A DNA stretch of 64,000 bases from Roseibaca sp. Y0-43. GTDB lineage: Bacteria > Pseudomonadota > Alphaproteobacteria > Rhodobacterales > Rhodobacteraceae. The DNA lies in contig NZ_JAFMPR010000002.1 in NCBI RefSeq assembly GCF_020667835.1, positions 124,001 to 188,000 on the forward strand, read 5' to 3'. The notes below the pieces were generated by a model, which was given only the letters and a program-made list of their open reading frames with translations, was not told the origin of the DNA and searched no databases. Below are positions 1 through 8,910 of the stretch, one piece after another (within the stretch, counting starts at the first letter, position 1; each line of letters begins with the position of its first letter). Position numbers and translations under genes: made by a program.

Positions 1-332
1 GTTTTGCCGGTATCGACCAGATCGTCGATGATCAGCACGCCCTCGCCATCCGCGCCCATGATCTCGGCCTGTGGCGCTTTCAAAACCTGCGCTTCGGCCT
101 GCGTCTGGTGGCTGTAGGATTTCACGCTGATCGTGTCGACCACGCGAATGTCCAGCTCGCGCGCGATAATCATTGCGGGCGCCAGACCGCCGCGCGTAAT
201 GGCGACCACGGCGCGCCAGTCGCCGCCATCGGGGCCGTGTTTGTCCAGCCGCCATGCCAGCGCGCGGCTGTCACGGTGGATCTGGTCCCAAGAGATATGG
301 AAGCCTTTTTCATGGGGCAAACGGTCAGACAT
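1..332 (-). CDS. gpt: Xanthine (guanine) phosphoribosyltransferase, 3' end cut by window
   Basis: This purine salvage enzyme transfers the phosphoribosyl group of PRPP to xanthine or guanine in the cytoplasm. About 110 residues are visible. The protein begins [19 protein letters not shown] and reaches the type I PRTase PRPP-binding loop ([12 protein letters not shown]) at the window edge, so the rest is missing. An upstream stretch [14 protein letters not shown] matches the family substrate-side motif. The ATG lies only 3 bases after the fabI stop codon on the same strand, so the two genes are probably co-transcribed. Family assignment is firm. The substrate preference (xanthine versus hypoxanthine/guanine) cannot be settled from the visible part. 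Confidence 0.88.
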   Translation of the reverse strand, partial: MSDRLPHEKGFHISWDQIHRDSRALAWRLDKHGPDGGDWRAVVAITRGGLAPAMIIARELDIRVVDTISVKSYSHQTQAEAQVLKAPQAEIMGADGEGVLIIDDLVDTGK

Positions 333-335
333 GGC

Positions 336-1157
336 TCAGGCGTCCTTCTTGCCGGTGACAACGTCGATATCGGGCGCATCGACCGCTTTCATGCCCACGA
401 CATGATAGCCCGCATCGACATGCAGGTTCTCGCCCGTGGTGCCGCTGCCCAGATCGGAGAGCAGGTAAAGCGCGGCCTTGCCGACCTCTTCCTGCGTCAC
501 GTTGCGGCGGAGCGGCGAGTTCAACTCGTTCCACTTCATGATATAGCGGAAATCGCCGATGCCGCTTGCCGCCAGCGTCTTGATCGGTCCGGCGCTGATG
601 GCATTGCAGCGAATGCCGTCCTTGCCCAGATCCTCGGCAATGTATTTGACCGACGCTTCCAGCGCCGCCTTGGCCACGCCCATGACGTTGTAATGCGGCA
701 TGACCTGTTCGGCACCGTAATAGGTCATGGTCAGCAGGCTGCCGCCCTCGGGCATGAGTTTCGCGGCGCGGGCGCAGACGGCGGTGAAGGAATAGACAGA
801 GATGTCCATCGTCATGTTGAAATTGTCGCGGCTGGTGTCGACATAGCGGCCGCGCAATTCGGATTTGTCAGAAAAGCCAATGGCATGGACGACGAAGTCA
901 ATCTTGCTCCACAGCTTTTCAAGCCCTTCGAACAGCGCATCGACAGACGCCATGTCGGTCACGTCGCATTCGAACAGATGCGGCGTGCCAAGGCTTTCGG
1001 CCAAGGGCAGCACGCGTTTTTTCAGCGCGTCGCCCTGGTAGCTGAAGGCCAGTTCCGCGCCGTGATCGGCCAGAATTTTGGCAATGCCCCAAGCGATGGA
1101 TTTGTCATTCGCAAGGCCCATAATCAGGCCACGTTTGCCGCTCATCAACGCTGACAT
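336..1157 (-). CDS. fabI: Enoyl-[acyl-carrier-protein] reductase (NADH), FabI
   Basis: The product is 273 residues and catalyses the last reduction of each fatty-acid elongation cycle. It has the FabI-type nucleotide-binding start GKRGLIMGLANDKSIAWGIA. The catalytic Tyr-x6-Lys lies in YNVMGVAKAALEASVKY, followed by AGPIKTLAASGIGDF. The reading frame is open 41 codons further upstream, but the ATG at 1157 is preceded by TAGGAGCAGCACC, a good ribosome-binding site, and matches the family N-terminus. It sits first in a likely operon with gpt. FabI is the usual target of triclosan-type inhibitors. Confidence is high. Confidence 0.96.
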   Translation of the reverse strand: MSALMSGKRGLIMGLANDKSIAWGIAKILADHGAELAFSYQGDALKKRVLPLAESLGTPHLFECDVTDMASVDALFEGLEKLWSKIDFVVHAIGFSDKSELRGRYVDTSRDNFNMTMDISVYSFTAVCARAAKLMPEGGSLLTMTYYGAEQVMPHYNVMGVAKAALEASVKYIAEDLGKDGIRCNAISAGPIKTLAASGIGDFRYIMKWNELNSPLRRNVTQEEVGKAALYLLSDLGSGTTGENLHVDAGYHVVGMKAVDAPDIDVVTGKKDA

Positions 1158-1335
1158 GGTGCTGCTCCTAGAAAAACGTGGGAAAGCATTAGGCCATAGT
1201 CCGAAAGCCTGCAAGGTTCGCTTTGGCGAAATGGTCGGGCAGCGGTTGCCTTGGGCCGGGCATATGTTACATGTTAACACGGTCAGAATGCCGCAGGGCT
1301 GCGGCGGGGCCGTGAGTTAACGACAAGAGGGACAT

Positions 1336-1941
1336 GTGAGCGAGCGGGATGGAATTTTTGCCGGGCAATCGCCCTTCGAGATCGCCCGCCGCTGGCTGGC
1401 CGAAGCCGACCCGCTGGAGCCGAACGACCCCAATGCCATCGCCTTGGCGACGGTCGATCCGCAAGGAATGCCGAATGTGCGGATGGTCCTGTTGAAGGAC
1501 ATCCTCGATGATGGCTTTGTCTTCTACACCAATTACACCAGCGCCAAGGGCCGCGAGATAGAGGCCAGCGGCACGGCGGCTTTCGTGCTGCACTGGAAAT
1601 CCTTGCGTCGTCAAATCCGGGTGCGGGGCCACACCTCACGTTATGACGGGCCAGAGGCGGATGCCTATTACGCCTCGCGCTCGTTGAAAAGCCGGCTGGG
1701 GGCGTGGTCCTCGGCGCAGTCGCAACCGCTGGACTCGCGCACATCGCTCATGGCAGAGGTGGCGCGGCAAACGGCGCGTCACGGCACCAACCCGCCGCGG
1801 CCCCCGTTCTGGGGTGGCATAAGGATTGAGCCGGTCGAGATAGAGTTCTGGGCCGACGGCGCTTTCCGCTTGCACGACCGGTTTCAGTGGCGCAAGTCTG
1901 ACCCCTCTGGTAATTGGTCGGTCACAAGGCTCGCTCCCTGA
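1336..1941 (+). CDS. pdxH: Pyridoxamine 5'-phosphate oxidase
   Basis: The 201-residue FMN enzyme oxidises pyridoxamine or pyridoxine 5'-phosphate to pyridoxal 5'-phosphate, the last step of vitamin B6 synthesis. Recognisable segments are [22 protein letters not shown], the substrate region [13 protein letters not shown] and the C-terminal [12 protein letters not shown]...W..TRLAP. The start appears to be GTG at 1336. The ATG that overlaps it (1334-1336) is followed at once by TGA and cannot be used. A purine-rich AAGAGGG lies just upstream. pdxA, another B6 gene, is about 20 kb away on the other strand. Confidence 0.95.
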   Translation: MSERDGIFAGQSPFEIARRWLAEADPLEPNDPNAIALATVDPQGMPNVRMVLLKDILDDGFVFYTNYTSAKGREIEASGTAAFVLHWKSLRRQIRVRGHTSRYDGPEADAYYASRSLKSRLGAWSSAQSQPLDSRTSLMAEVARQTARHGTNPPRPPFWGGIRIEPVEIEFWADGAFRLHDRFQWRKSDPSGNWSVTRLAP

Positions 1942-2042
1942 GCGGCACGATCAGAGTTTGTTTCAGCCTGCGTTCCCGGCTGCCCCCTTTACAGACACGA
2001 ACGACTGCGCGTCGCGCGCCTATATGACGAGCGAGACCAAGG

Positions 2043-2570
2043 ATGGCTTTCGAATACGACCCTGATGAAAAAGTGCAGGGAACTGTGAAATGGTTTGACC
2101 CGGCAAAGGGCTTCGGATTCCTGACCACGCATGAAGACGGGCCGGATATTTTGCTTCATGCCAATGCGCTGCGGAATTTCGGGCTAAGCTCTGTCTGCGA
2201 CAATGCCCGGATGACCGTGGCCGTGCAAAAGACCGCGCGCGGCTACCAGGTGTCCGAGGTGTTCGCTGTGCTGCCGCCGCTGGACGAAAGTGCCGAAGGC
2301 GAGGCCGCATCCGAGCGCGCGCAGCTTGTGGACCGTTCGGTTCCGCTGGAACCTGCGCGCGTGAAATGGTTCGACAAGGTCAAGGGCTTTGGCTTTGCCA
2401 ATTGCTTCGGCAAGCCGGAAGATGTTTTTGTTCATATGGAAACCCTGCGCCGTGCAGGACTGGCCGAATTGCTGCCCGGAGAGGCGATTGCCATTCGCGT
2501 GGTCGATGGCGAACGGGGCCGCATGGCCGCCCTGATCGAACCTTGGGAAGCCGCGCTGCATGATGACTAG
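2043..2570 (+). CDS. Cold-shock protein with two cold-shock domains
   Basis: This 175-residue protein carries two CspA-like OB-fold domains instead of the usual single one. The first (about residues 9-75) has [17 protein letters not shown] and DILLHANAL. The second (about 105-170) has [18 protein letters not shown] and DVFVHMETL. The aromatic RNP-1 type motif (KGFGF) that stacks on single-stranded nucleic acid is intact in both. An acidic linker joins them. Double-CSD proteins are common in alphaproteobacteria and act as RNA chaperones, sometimes in stationary phase instead of cold. The 3' end overlaps the next gene by 11 bases, which suggests translational coupling. Confidence 0.9.
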   Translation: MAFEYDPDEKVQGTVKWFDPAKGFGFLTTHEDGPDILLHANALRNFGLSSVCDNARMTVAVQKTARGYQVSEVFAVLPPLDESAEGEAASERAQLVDRSVPLEPARVKWFDKVKGFGFANCFGKPEDVFVHMETLRRAGLAELLPGEAIAIRVVDGERGRMAALIEPWEAALHDD

Positions 2571-3060
2571 GCGCGCGCTTTCCCTGCTGACCGCAGCATT
2601 GCTGGCGGTTCTGGCGCTGGCACCCGTCGCCCGCGCCGAGTGCGCGCCAGAGCGGGTGGATTTGCGCGGCGACTGGGGGCAGGCGCGTTTCTCGGTCGAA
2701 GTGGTCGACACGCCGGAAAGCCGCGCGCAAGGGTTGATGTTCCGCGAAAGCCTGCCGCGCTCTGCGGGGATGTTGTTCATCTATGAAGCGCCCACGCGCG
2801 CGTCTTTCTGGATGCGCAACACGCTGATCCCGCTGGATATGCTGTTCGTGGACCCGACCGGCATTGTCACCCATATCCACCACGAGGCCCGCCCGCTGGA
2901 TGAAACCCCCATCCCCGGCGGAGACAATGTGTTGATGGTGCTGGAAGTGAATGGCGGTATGGCGCGCGCCATCGGCATAGAGGTGGGCAGCGAGCTGCGC
3001 CATCCCCGACTGGATCAAGCCACTGCCAGTTGGCCCTGCGAGGGCAGCGCGCCAAACTAG
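2560..3060 (+). CDS. Secreted DUF192 family protein
   Basis: The 166-residue product begins with a clear Sec signal peptide (basic MMTRRALS, then a hydrophobic run ending in ALAPVARAE, cleavage near residue 26). The remainder is one DUF192 domain, with the typical [39 protein letters not shown] and VLEVNGG segments. DUF192 has a small beta-rich fold and its biochemical role is unknown. The ATG at 2560 and a second at 2563 both overlap the end of the cold-shock gene, so expression is probably coupled to it. No function is assigned beyond family membership. Confidence 0.88.
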   Translation: MMTRRALSLLTAALLAVLALAPVARAECAPERVDLRGDWGQARFSVEVVDTPESRAQGLMFRESLPRSAGMLFIYEAPTRASFWMRNTLIPLDMLFVDPTGIVTHIHHEARPLDETPIPGGDNVLMVLEVNGGMARAIGIEVGSELRHPRLDQATASWPCEGSAPN

Positions 3061-3174
3061 CGTGCCCTGCGCGACACCCTGTGCCTTGCACGCGCAAAAC
3101 CGGGGCACAAAAAACCTGTGTAGTGGCCAATTCGCTCTTTTCAGCGCGGCACGGGCCGAGTAAAGCATCCCTGT

Positions 3175-3251
3175 CGGGGCGTGGCGCAGCCTGGTAGCGC
3201 GACGGTTTTGGGTACCGTAGGTCGTAGGTTCGAATCCTATCGCCCCGACCA
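3175..3251 (+). tRNA. tRNA-Pro (anticodon UGG)
   Basis: The 77-base sequence folds as a full cloverleaf. The acceptor stem CGGGGCG (3175-3181) pairs with CGCCCCG (3241-3247). The anticodon stem ACGGT/ACCGT encloses the loop TTTGGGT with anticodon TGG. The T arm is GTAGG-TTCGAAT-CCTAT. The CCA end is encoded (3249-3251). Confidence 0.97.
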
Positions 3252-3271
3252 CCTGCTTTGAAAGCGACATG

Positions 3272-3309
3272 AAAAAACGCGCGCAAGCCCTTGGCTGCGC
3301 GCGTTTTTC
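3272..3309. terminator. Bidirectional intrinsic terminator
   Basis: CGCGCGCA (3278-3285) pairs perfectly with TGCGCGCG (3296-3303). A run of A residues flanks the left arm and TTTTT the right, so it can stop transcription from the tRNA on the plus strand and from the lipoprotein gene on the minus strand. Confidence 0.85.
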
Positions 3310-3325
3310 TTGAGGAGGCCTTGGC

Positions 3326-4156
3326 TTATTCCAAACAGCCCGCCGTATCGCCCTGACAGGTCAGGAAGATACCGCTCATGCCGCCCTGGTCGTTGCCGAA
3401 ATTGAAGATGCCCGCCGCTTCGTCGGCATTGGGGCCGTAAAACGCGCCGTGAATAGCCCCGCCGGCTTCCACGCCCTGGAACAGGATGACCGTGTCATCG
3501 GTCGAGGTGAATTGCCCGTTCGTCGCGTCGATGGTCAGGTTGTTGAAGCTGGCCGAGACACCGGTGCCGGCCCCCGTCGCGCCTTCGAACGCGCCGGAAA
3601 TGCGCCCGGCGTTGAAATCGGCAAGCAGGCTTGCGGTGCCCGACATCAGCCCAGCTTCCTCGTTGGCCAGCCCATAACCCGCTTCGAAACGCCCGGTATA
3701 GCTGACCTGCCCCTCGGGCAACGCGACCGTCTGGTCCGCATGTTCTGGCAGCCCGCCATAGACAAGCTGGTTGTTGCTGACCAAGGCGCCGTTTTCCAGT
3801 TGCAGGATCGCGAAATTGCCGACGAAGGCGTAATTCCCGGCCAAGCGTTGCACCAGGGTGCCTTCGCCGCTGGTGCCTTCGGGGCCGCCGACGACCTGAC
3901 AGCGCCCCATGGTTTGGTCCACGCACAGCACGGTCGTGCCTTCCATCGGGCCTTCGGTCATGGTCAGCATGATGCGGCCATCCTCGCCGCGCGAAATATC
4001 GGCGCGGGCTTCTTGAATGGTGCCGTTGGTGCCAAGGGTAAAGCTGTTGGGGGCCGCGACCGGGGCGGGCGCACCGCCGCCATCGCCACCGCCACCACAG
4101 GCCGCCAGCAACGCCGAACAGGCGACCGCAAACGCGGCTTTTGTCTGAATGCTCAT
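3326..4156 (-). CDS. TbpB-like beta-barrel surface or periplasmic lipoprotein
   Basis: The 276-residue product has a lipoprotein signal peptide with lipobox ALLAAC (Cys about residue 20), followed by a Gly-rich tether. The C-terminal half has the pattern of transferrin-binding-protein-B-like barrel domains: VSYTGRFEAGYG, SLLADFNAGRISGAF, VSASFNNLTIDATNGQF and GAFYGPNADEAAGIFNF. That last GxFYGP.A.E..G motif is the most diagnostic part. Such domains occur in TbpB and in other outer-membrane lipoproteins that bind host or environmental ligands, and the ligand here is unknown. The frame opens four codons earlier with TTG, but ATG at 4156 follows TTGAGGCAG, a plausible ribosome-binding site. It stands alone between a terminator and the acyl-CoA synthetase gene. 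Confidence 0.7.
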   Translation of the reverse strand: MSIQTKAAFAVACSALLAACGGGGDGGGAPAPVAAPNSFTLGTNGTIQEARADISRGEDGRIMLTMTEGPMEGTTVLCVDQTMGRCQVVGGPEGTSGEGTLVQRLAGNYAFVGNFAILQLENGALVSNNQLVYGGLPEHADQTVALPEGQVSYTGRFEAGYGLANEEAGLMSGTASLLADFNAGRISGAFEGATGAGTGVSASFNNLTIDATNGQFTSTDDTVILFQGVEAGGAIHGAFYGPNADEAAGIFNFGNDQGGMSGIFLTCQGDTAGCLE

Positions 4157-4271
4157 GTTCTGCCTCAAGATTTTATATCTTTTGGCAGCAGAGTCTCAGG
4201 CCCGCGTCATCCTGTCAAGGCGCTGACGGCGCGGGGTTTTCTTTTGCCGCGCCGATGTTGCGGCAAAGACT

Positions 4272-6152
4272 CTATTTCGCGTCCCAAGGCAGGGCGAAGC
4301 GGTCAAGCGCGGCGATCAGCTTCGGGTCGTCGGGTGCATCGGTCAGGATTTGGGCGACAAGGCCACGTTTCTTGTCCTCGACCACATCGACCACGCTGGC
4401 ATTCAGCCCCGCGTCTTCCAGCGTTGCATTTACCACGCGCGTGATGGCCTGTTTGCGCAGGTCGGGCTTGAACACCTTGCCGACGGCGGTTTTGGGCAGT
4501 TCGGGCAGCACCTCTATGTATTTCGGGATGGCTGCGCGTTCGGTGATGCGCGGAGTGGCGTGCTCGATCAACTCGTCCGCGCTGGCCTCTGCGCCCGCGA
4601 TCAGCTCGACATAGGCGCAAGGAATTTCACCGGCCACCGCATCGGGCTGGCCGATCGCTCCGGCGAAGGCCACGGCCGGGTGCGTGAGCAGCGCTTCTTC
4701 GATCTCTGCGGGGTCAATGTTATGGCCGCCCCGGATAATCAGGTCTTTCTTGCGCCCGGTGATCCAGAGATAGCCATCGGCATCAAGACGCCCCAGGTCG
4801 CCCGTGCGCAGGAAGCGGCCCTCGGCGAACAGATCGGCGTTTTTCTCGGCCTCTGTATAGGTAGATCCTTCGAACACACCGGGCGACGAGATGCAGATCT
4901 CGCCCACCTCGTCGGTCGCGCATTCGACGAAGCCGCCTTGATCTTCGCGCAGGATGCGCACCTGCGTGTAGGGCAGGGGCAGGCCGACAGAGCCCACCTT
5001 CTTCATCCCGTCCACCGGGTTGCAGGACACAAGGCAGGTCGCTTCCGTCAGCCCGTAGCCTTCGGAAATCTGCACGCCGGTCGCGTCCTCGAAGCGGCGA
5101 TAAAGCTCCTTCGGCAAGGGGGCAGAGCCGGAAATGCCGGTGCGCAGGCTGGAGACATCGGCATCGACCGGGCGCTGCATAAGCGCCGACAAAGCGGTCG
5201 GCACCGTTATCATGAAGGTCACGTTCCAGCGCTCGATCAGCTTCCAGAAATTGTCGAAAACACCATCGCCGCGATAGCCTTGCGGCGTGGGCAAGACCAT
5301 ATGCGCGCCGGACATAATGCAGCTCATCAGGATGGGGTAGGCGGCAAAGACATGGAACAGCGGCAGCGGGCACAAGAGCACGTCTTTCTCGGTGAACAGC
5401 ATCTCTGCGCCCAGCCATCCGTTATAGATCATGCCGCCGAAGCGATGTTGCGCGACCTTGGGGGTGCCGGTGGTGCCGCCAGTGTGGAAGTAGGCGGCGA
5501 CGCGGTCCAGCTCTGGCGTGGCGAAGGACAGCGCCTTGCTGCATTCGAACATGGCGGCGTTGAAATCCTGCACCTTGGCGTGGTGGTGCACCTCGACCTT
5601 GGGGCGGATCAACGGCACGATCCAGCTTTTGGGCGGCGACAGATGGCGCAGCAGGTCCACTTCCAGCACGTGCTTTACATCCGGCGCATAAGCCACGGCT
5701 TCGGCCACCTTTTGCGCCACGTCGGTTTTCGGAAAGGCGCGCAGCGTGACCACGACCTTGGCGCGTGTTTCGCGCAGGATGGCGGAAATCTTTTCAGGTT
5801 CCAGCAGCGGGTTGATCGGGTTCACCCGCCCCGCGGTCATGCCACCCAGAAGCGCGATCGCGGTTTCGTTCAGCGTGGGCAGCACATAGGCGATGGTGTC
5901 GTCTTCCTGCACCCCAAGGCTGCGAAACAGGTTTGCAGCTTGCGTCACGCGGCTGTGCAATTCGGCCCAAGACAGGGTTTCCGCGCGGGCCTTTGGGTCA
6001 GAGAATAACTGGAAAGAGATCGCGGGCCGGTTGCCCCACAGATCGCGGGCGCGGGTGATCGCCTGATAGACCGATGCCGGCATGGCGCGCGTGTCCCAAG
6101 TGCCCTCGGCCTCGACCGCGCGCACATCCTCTGCCGTTCGAAAATCCCGCAT
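4272..6152 (-). CDS. Acyl-CoA synthetase (AMP-forming)
   Basis: The 626-residue adenylate-forming enzyme activates a carboxylic acid with ATP and joins it to CoA. The P-loop-like motif A3 is FHTGGTTGTPKVAQ, followed by GYGLTEATCLVS (A5), RTGDLGRLDADGYLWITGR (A7/A8) and KDLIIRGGHNIDPAEIEEAL. The catalytic C-terminal Lys region is LPKTAVGKVFKPDLRK. Length and motifs suit a medium- or long-chain fatty acid ligase, but the substrate cannot be read from sequence. The ATG at 6152 follows the strong GGGAGGGGGAAGG and fits the family better than the open frame 29 codons further upstream. Confidence 0.85.
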   Translation of the reverse strand: MRDFRTAEDVRAVEAEGTWDTRAMPASVYQAITRARDLWGNRPAISFQLFSDPKARAETLSWAELHSRVTQAANLFRSLGVQEDDTIAYVLPTLNETAIALLGGMTAGRVNPINPLLEPEKISAILRETRAKVVVTLRAFPKTDVAQKVAEAVAYAPDVKHVLEVDLLRHLSPPKSWIVPLIRPKVEVHHHAKVQDFNAAMFECSKALSFATPELDRVAAYFHTGGTTGTPKVAQHRFGGMIYNGWLGAEMLFTEKDVLLCPLPLFHVFAAYPILMSCIMSGAHMVLPTPQGYRGDGVFDNFWKLIERWNVTFMITVPTALSALMQRPVDADVSSLRTGISGSAPLPKELYRRFEDATGVQISEGYGLTEATCLVSCNPVDGMKKVGSVGLPLPYTQVRILREDQGGFVECATDEVGEICISSPGVFEGSTYTEAEKNADLFAEGRFLRTGDLGRLDADGYLWITGRKKDLIIRGGHNIDPAEIEEALLTHPAVAFAGAIGQPDAVAGEIPCAYVELIAGAEASADELIEHATPRITERAAIPKYIEVLPELPKTAVGKVFKPDLRKQAITRVVNATLEDAGLNASVVDVVEDKKRGLVAQILTDAPDDPKLIAALDRFALPWDAK

Positions 6153-6264
6153 CCCTTCCCCCTCCCGTTCCGGTGCGTTCCGTGTTGGGCCATACCAAAG
6201 CACCAGCGACGGGGCCGCGCAAGGGGCACGCGCCGTCACGTTGCGTCAGGTGGGGAGTGGTGGG

Positions 6265-7485
6265 TTACGCCTCTTTGGGGCGCGCGGCCAGCCAGATCAG
6301 CGCGCCGCCTGCCAGCACAAGGAAGGGCAGCATCGCCATGTTCACAAGCTGCCAGCCGGTTTCGGTGGTCCCGCCAGAGCAGTTCATCAGGCTGCCGGAA
6401 CTGAGCGAGGCCAAGAACACCCCGCCGAACACGATCATGTCGTTCAGCCCCTGCACGCGTCCGCGCTCTTCGACCGAATAGGCGGCGGTCAGCATCGTGG
6501 TGGCCCCGATAAAGCCGAAATTCCACCCAAGCCCCAAAAGGATCAGGGCGATGTAGAACTGCTCTAGCTCGACCCCGGACATGGCCACCGCGCCCGACAG
6601 CGCCAGAATGACCAGCCCCACCGCCACGATCATGCGAGAGCCGAAACGCGCGATCAGGTGGCCGGTGAAGAAAGAGGGCGCATACATGGCCAACACATGC
6701 GCTGACACGATGTTGGCCGCGTCCCCGGTGTCGAACCCGCAGCCCACCACCGCCAGGGGGGTCGAGGTCATGACAAGGTTCATCAGCGCGTAAGAAACGG
6801 TTCCGCAGATGATCGCGACGGCGATCAACGGGCTTGTCAGCAACTCTTGCACAGAGCGGCCCTTGGGCGCGCCGTCCTCGGCTTTCGGCGGTGTCGGGAT
6901 GTCCAGAAAGCTCAGAAGCAGCACACCGCCGATGTTCAGCGCGATCACCGTCAGGTATGTCGCCAGAAACGGCACCGCCATCGCGTCCGACGTGGCGGAA
7001 ACGAGTTGTGGGCCGAAAATGGCCGACAACAGCCCCCCCGCCATCACGAAGGAAATCGCCTTGGGGCGGTATTCGGGGCTGGCCATATCGGCGGCGGCGA
7101 AGCGGTAAAAGCCATTTGCCGACATGTAGACGCCGGAAAACAGGCTGCCCAACAAGAAGATCAAGAACGACCCGGCATAAAGCCCGTAAGAGGCGAGCAA
7201 AGCGCCGATTCCGCCGCTGACACAGGCCAGCCAGAACCCGGCACGCCGCCCATAGGCTTGCATGATGGCCGATAAGGGCGTCGCCGCCAGCATCGACCCC
7301 AGCACGATCATGGAAATCGGCAGCGTGGCCCAACAGGGGTTCGGGGCCAGCATTTGCCCCGACAGACCGCCGATGATGAACATGATCGGCAGTTGCGCGC
7401 CCACCACGGCCTGTGCCGCGACAAGGACGGCCACGTTGCGCTTGGCGCGGGCCTCGGTGGACGGGGTTGCAATCGTATCGCTCAT
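6265..7485 (-). CDS. MFS transporter, 12 transmembrane segments
   Basis: The product is 406 residues and almost entirely hydrophobic, with two six-helix halves. The MFS loop 2-3 signature appears as AYGRRAGFW, and a hydrophilic central loop (PTPPKAEDGAPKGRS) separates the halves. The second-half helices are rich in Gly and Ala. It resembles YfcJ/YnfM-like efflux transporters but no substrate is evident. The ATG at 7485 is preferred over one ten codons upstream, which would add a polar tail. Neither has a strong ribosome-binding site. It diverges from alkA across 48 bases that must hold both promoters. Confidence 0.8.
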   Translation of the reverse strand: MSDTIATPSTEARAKRNVAVLVAAQAVVGAQLPIMFIIGGLSGQMLAPNPCWATLPISMIVLGSMLAATPLSAIMQAYGRRAGFWLACVSGGIGALLASYGLYAGSFLIFLLGSLFSGVYMSANGFYRFAAADMASPEYRPKAISFVMAGGLLSAIFGPQLVSATSDAMAVPFLATYLTVIALNIGGVLLLSFLDIPTPPKAEDGAPKGRSVQELLTSPLIAVAIICGTVSYALMNLVMTSTPLAVVGCGFDTGDAANIVSAHVLAMYAPSFFTGHLIARFGSRMIVAVGLVILALSGAVAMSGVELEQFYIALILLGLGWNFGFIGATTMLTAAYSVEERGRVQGLNDMIVFGGVFLASLSSGSLMNCSGGTTETGWQLVNMAMLPFLVLAGGALIWLAARPKEA

Positions 7486-7533
7486 GCGCGCAGGATTAGC
7501 GCGGATATATTCCATTTGAAAGTGGTGTTTTAC

Positions 7534-8181
7534 ATGTGCAACGATCCGGCGGCGGTTGGTCGCATCCTGACATCAGAGGACTGCATGGCCGAAGGGGCCG
7601 CGTGGCTGGCCGCGCAAGAGCCGCGCTTTGCCCATGCGCTGAGGCTGACCGGTGTGCCACCCCTGCGCCGTCGCCCGGATGGGTTCGCGCATCTGTTGGG
7701 CGCGATCGTGGGGCAACAGGTCAGCACGCACGCCGCCCGCGCGATCTGGGCGCGGCTGGAAAGGGCAGGGCTGACGACACCCGACGCGGTTCTGGCTGCC
7801 GATGACGACACACTCCGCGCGCCGGGCCTGTCGCGCCAAAAGGTGCGGTATGCCCGCGCGCTGGCGGGTGCGGGCATAGATTTCGACGCCTTGCGCACAG
7901 CACCCGACGATCAGGTCGTCGCGACGCTGGTGCAGGTCACGGGCATTGGCCGCTGGACCGCCGAGATCTACGCCATGTTCAGCCTTGGCCGCGCCGATGT
8001 CTTTGCGCCCAACGATCTGGCGCTGCAAGAATCCGCGCGCCGCCTGTTCCATTTGCCCGACCGCCCGCGCGAAGCGGCGCTGCGGCGCATGGCCGAAGCA
8101 TGGTCGCCGTGGCGGACGGTTGCGGCGGGGCTGTTGTGGGCGTATTACCGCGTGGAAACCGATAGGGAAGGCATTGCATGA
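7534..8181 (+). CDS. DNA-3-methyladenine glycosylase II family (AlkA-like)
   Basis: This 215-residue HhH-GPD base-excision enzyme removes alkylated bases such as 3-methyladenine. The fold begins HLLGAIVGQQVSTHAARAIW and has the helix-hairpin-helix VTGIGRWTAEIYAMF. The catalytic Asp lies in FAPNDLALQESARRLF. It lacks the N-terminal domain of E. coli AlkA, as many compact bacterial homologues do. I chose ATG at 7534. A second ATG at 7585 has a better ribosome-binding site (AGAGGA) but would remove residues RILTSED, which look like part of the fold. The stop overlaps the next start (ATGA), so the two genes form an operon. Confidence 0.85.
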   Translation: MCNDPAAVGRILTSEDCMAEGAAWLAAQEPRFAHALRLTGVPPLRRRPDGFAHLLGAIVGQQVSTHAARAIWARLERAGLTTPDAVLAADDDTLRAPGLSRQKVRYARALAGAGIDFDALRTAPDDQVVATLVQVTGIGRWTAEIYAMFSLGRADVFAPNDLALQESARRLFHLPDRPREAALRRMAEAWSPWRTVAAGLLWAYYRVETDREGIA

Positions 8182-8843
8182 CACGGGTTTTGACATCGGA
8201 ACGGCGCGGGCCGTCCAGCGGGGGCAAGGCCACATCGGCAGTCGTCTTCGTGCATGGCTATGGCGCGGACGGGTCCGACCTGTTGGGGCTGGCCGACCCG
8301 CTTGGCCCGCATCTGCCCAACACCGTGTTCTTCGCCCCCGACGCACCAGAGCAGAGCGTCGCCAACCCGTTCGGCTACCAGTGGTTCCCGATCCCGTGGA
8401 TCGACGGGTCCAGCGAAGAGCAGGCCCGCGCGGGCCTGTTGGCGGCGGCGGATGATTTCAACGCCTTTCTGGATGGTATTTTGGAAAAAGAGGGGCTGAC
8501 CCCCGACGCGCTGGCGCTTGTGGGCTTTTCCCAAGGCACCATGCTGTCGCTGCATGTCGCACCGCGCCGCGCGCAGCCTGTTGGAGCGCTGGTGGGTTTT
8601 TCTGGGCGATTGCTAGCTCCAGAACTTCTGGGCGCTGAAACTATCAGCCGCCCGCCAGTGCTTTTGGTGCATGGAGACCAAGACGATGTGGTGCCAGTCG
8701 CGTCCATGCCAGAGGCGGCCGATGCGCTGGTTGCCGAAGGGTTCGAGACCTACAGCCACATCTCGAAGGGCACCGCGCATGGCATTGCCCATGACGGGCT
8801 GTCGCTGGCGCTGTCCTTCCTGCGCGACAAGCTGCCGGGCTGA
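8178..8843 (+). CDS. Alpha/beta hydrolase, carboxylesterase/phospholipase family
   Basis: The 221-residue protein belongs to the small carboxylesterase (EstB/YpfH-like) group. It has the oxyanion-side HGYGADGSDLLGLA, the nucleophile elbow GFSQG (ALVGFSQGTML), the acid HGDQDDVVPV and the catalytic His in GTAHGIAHDG. No signal peptide is present, so it is cytoplasmic. It overlaps alkA by four bases, but co-expression does not by itself imply a repair role. Natural substrate unknown. Confidence 0.83.
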   Translation: MTRVLTSERRGPSSGGKATSAVVFVHGYGADGSDLLGLADPLGPHLPNTVFFAPDAPEQSVANPFGYQWFPIPWIDGSSEEQARAGLLAAADDFNAFLDGILEKEGLTPDALALVGFSQGTMLSLHVAPRRAQPVGALVGFSGRLLAPELLGAETISRPPVLLVHGDQDDVVPVASMPEAADALVAEGFETYSHISKGTAHGIAHDGLSLALSFLRDKLPG

Positions 8844-8910
8844 GCGCCAAGGGCGCTTGCCAGAGGGCACCGCACGGGTCAGAATGCCCCCGTCACTTGG
8901 AGGGTTGTTC

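Noticed and set aside
1334-1339. ATG at 1334 as the pdxH start
   Set aside because: It is followed at once by TGA. The overlapping GTG at 1336 is in the pdxH frame.
4228-4253. GGCGCGG/CCGCGCC hairpin as terminator of the acyl-CoA synthetase gene
   Set aside because: The stem is seven pairs and no T run follows on the minus strand. The T-rich part is in the loop, so support is too weak.
4350-6008. Long plus-strand open frame opposite the acyl-CoA synthetase
   Set aside because: It is a shadow of the real gene, with no recognisable domain and no ribosome-binding site.
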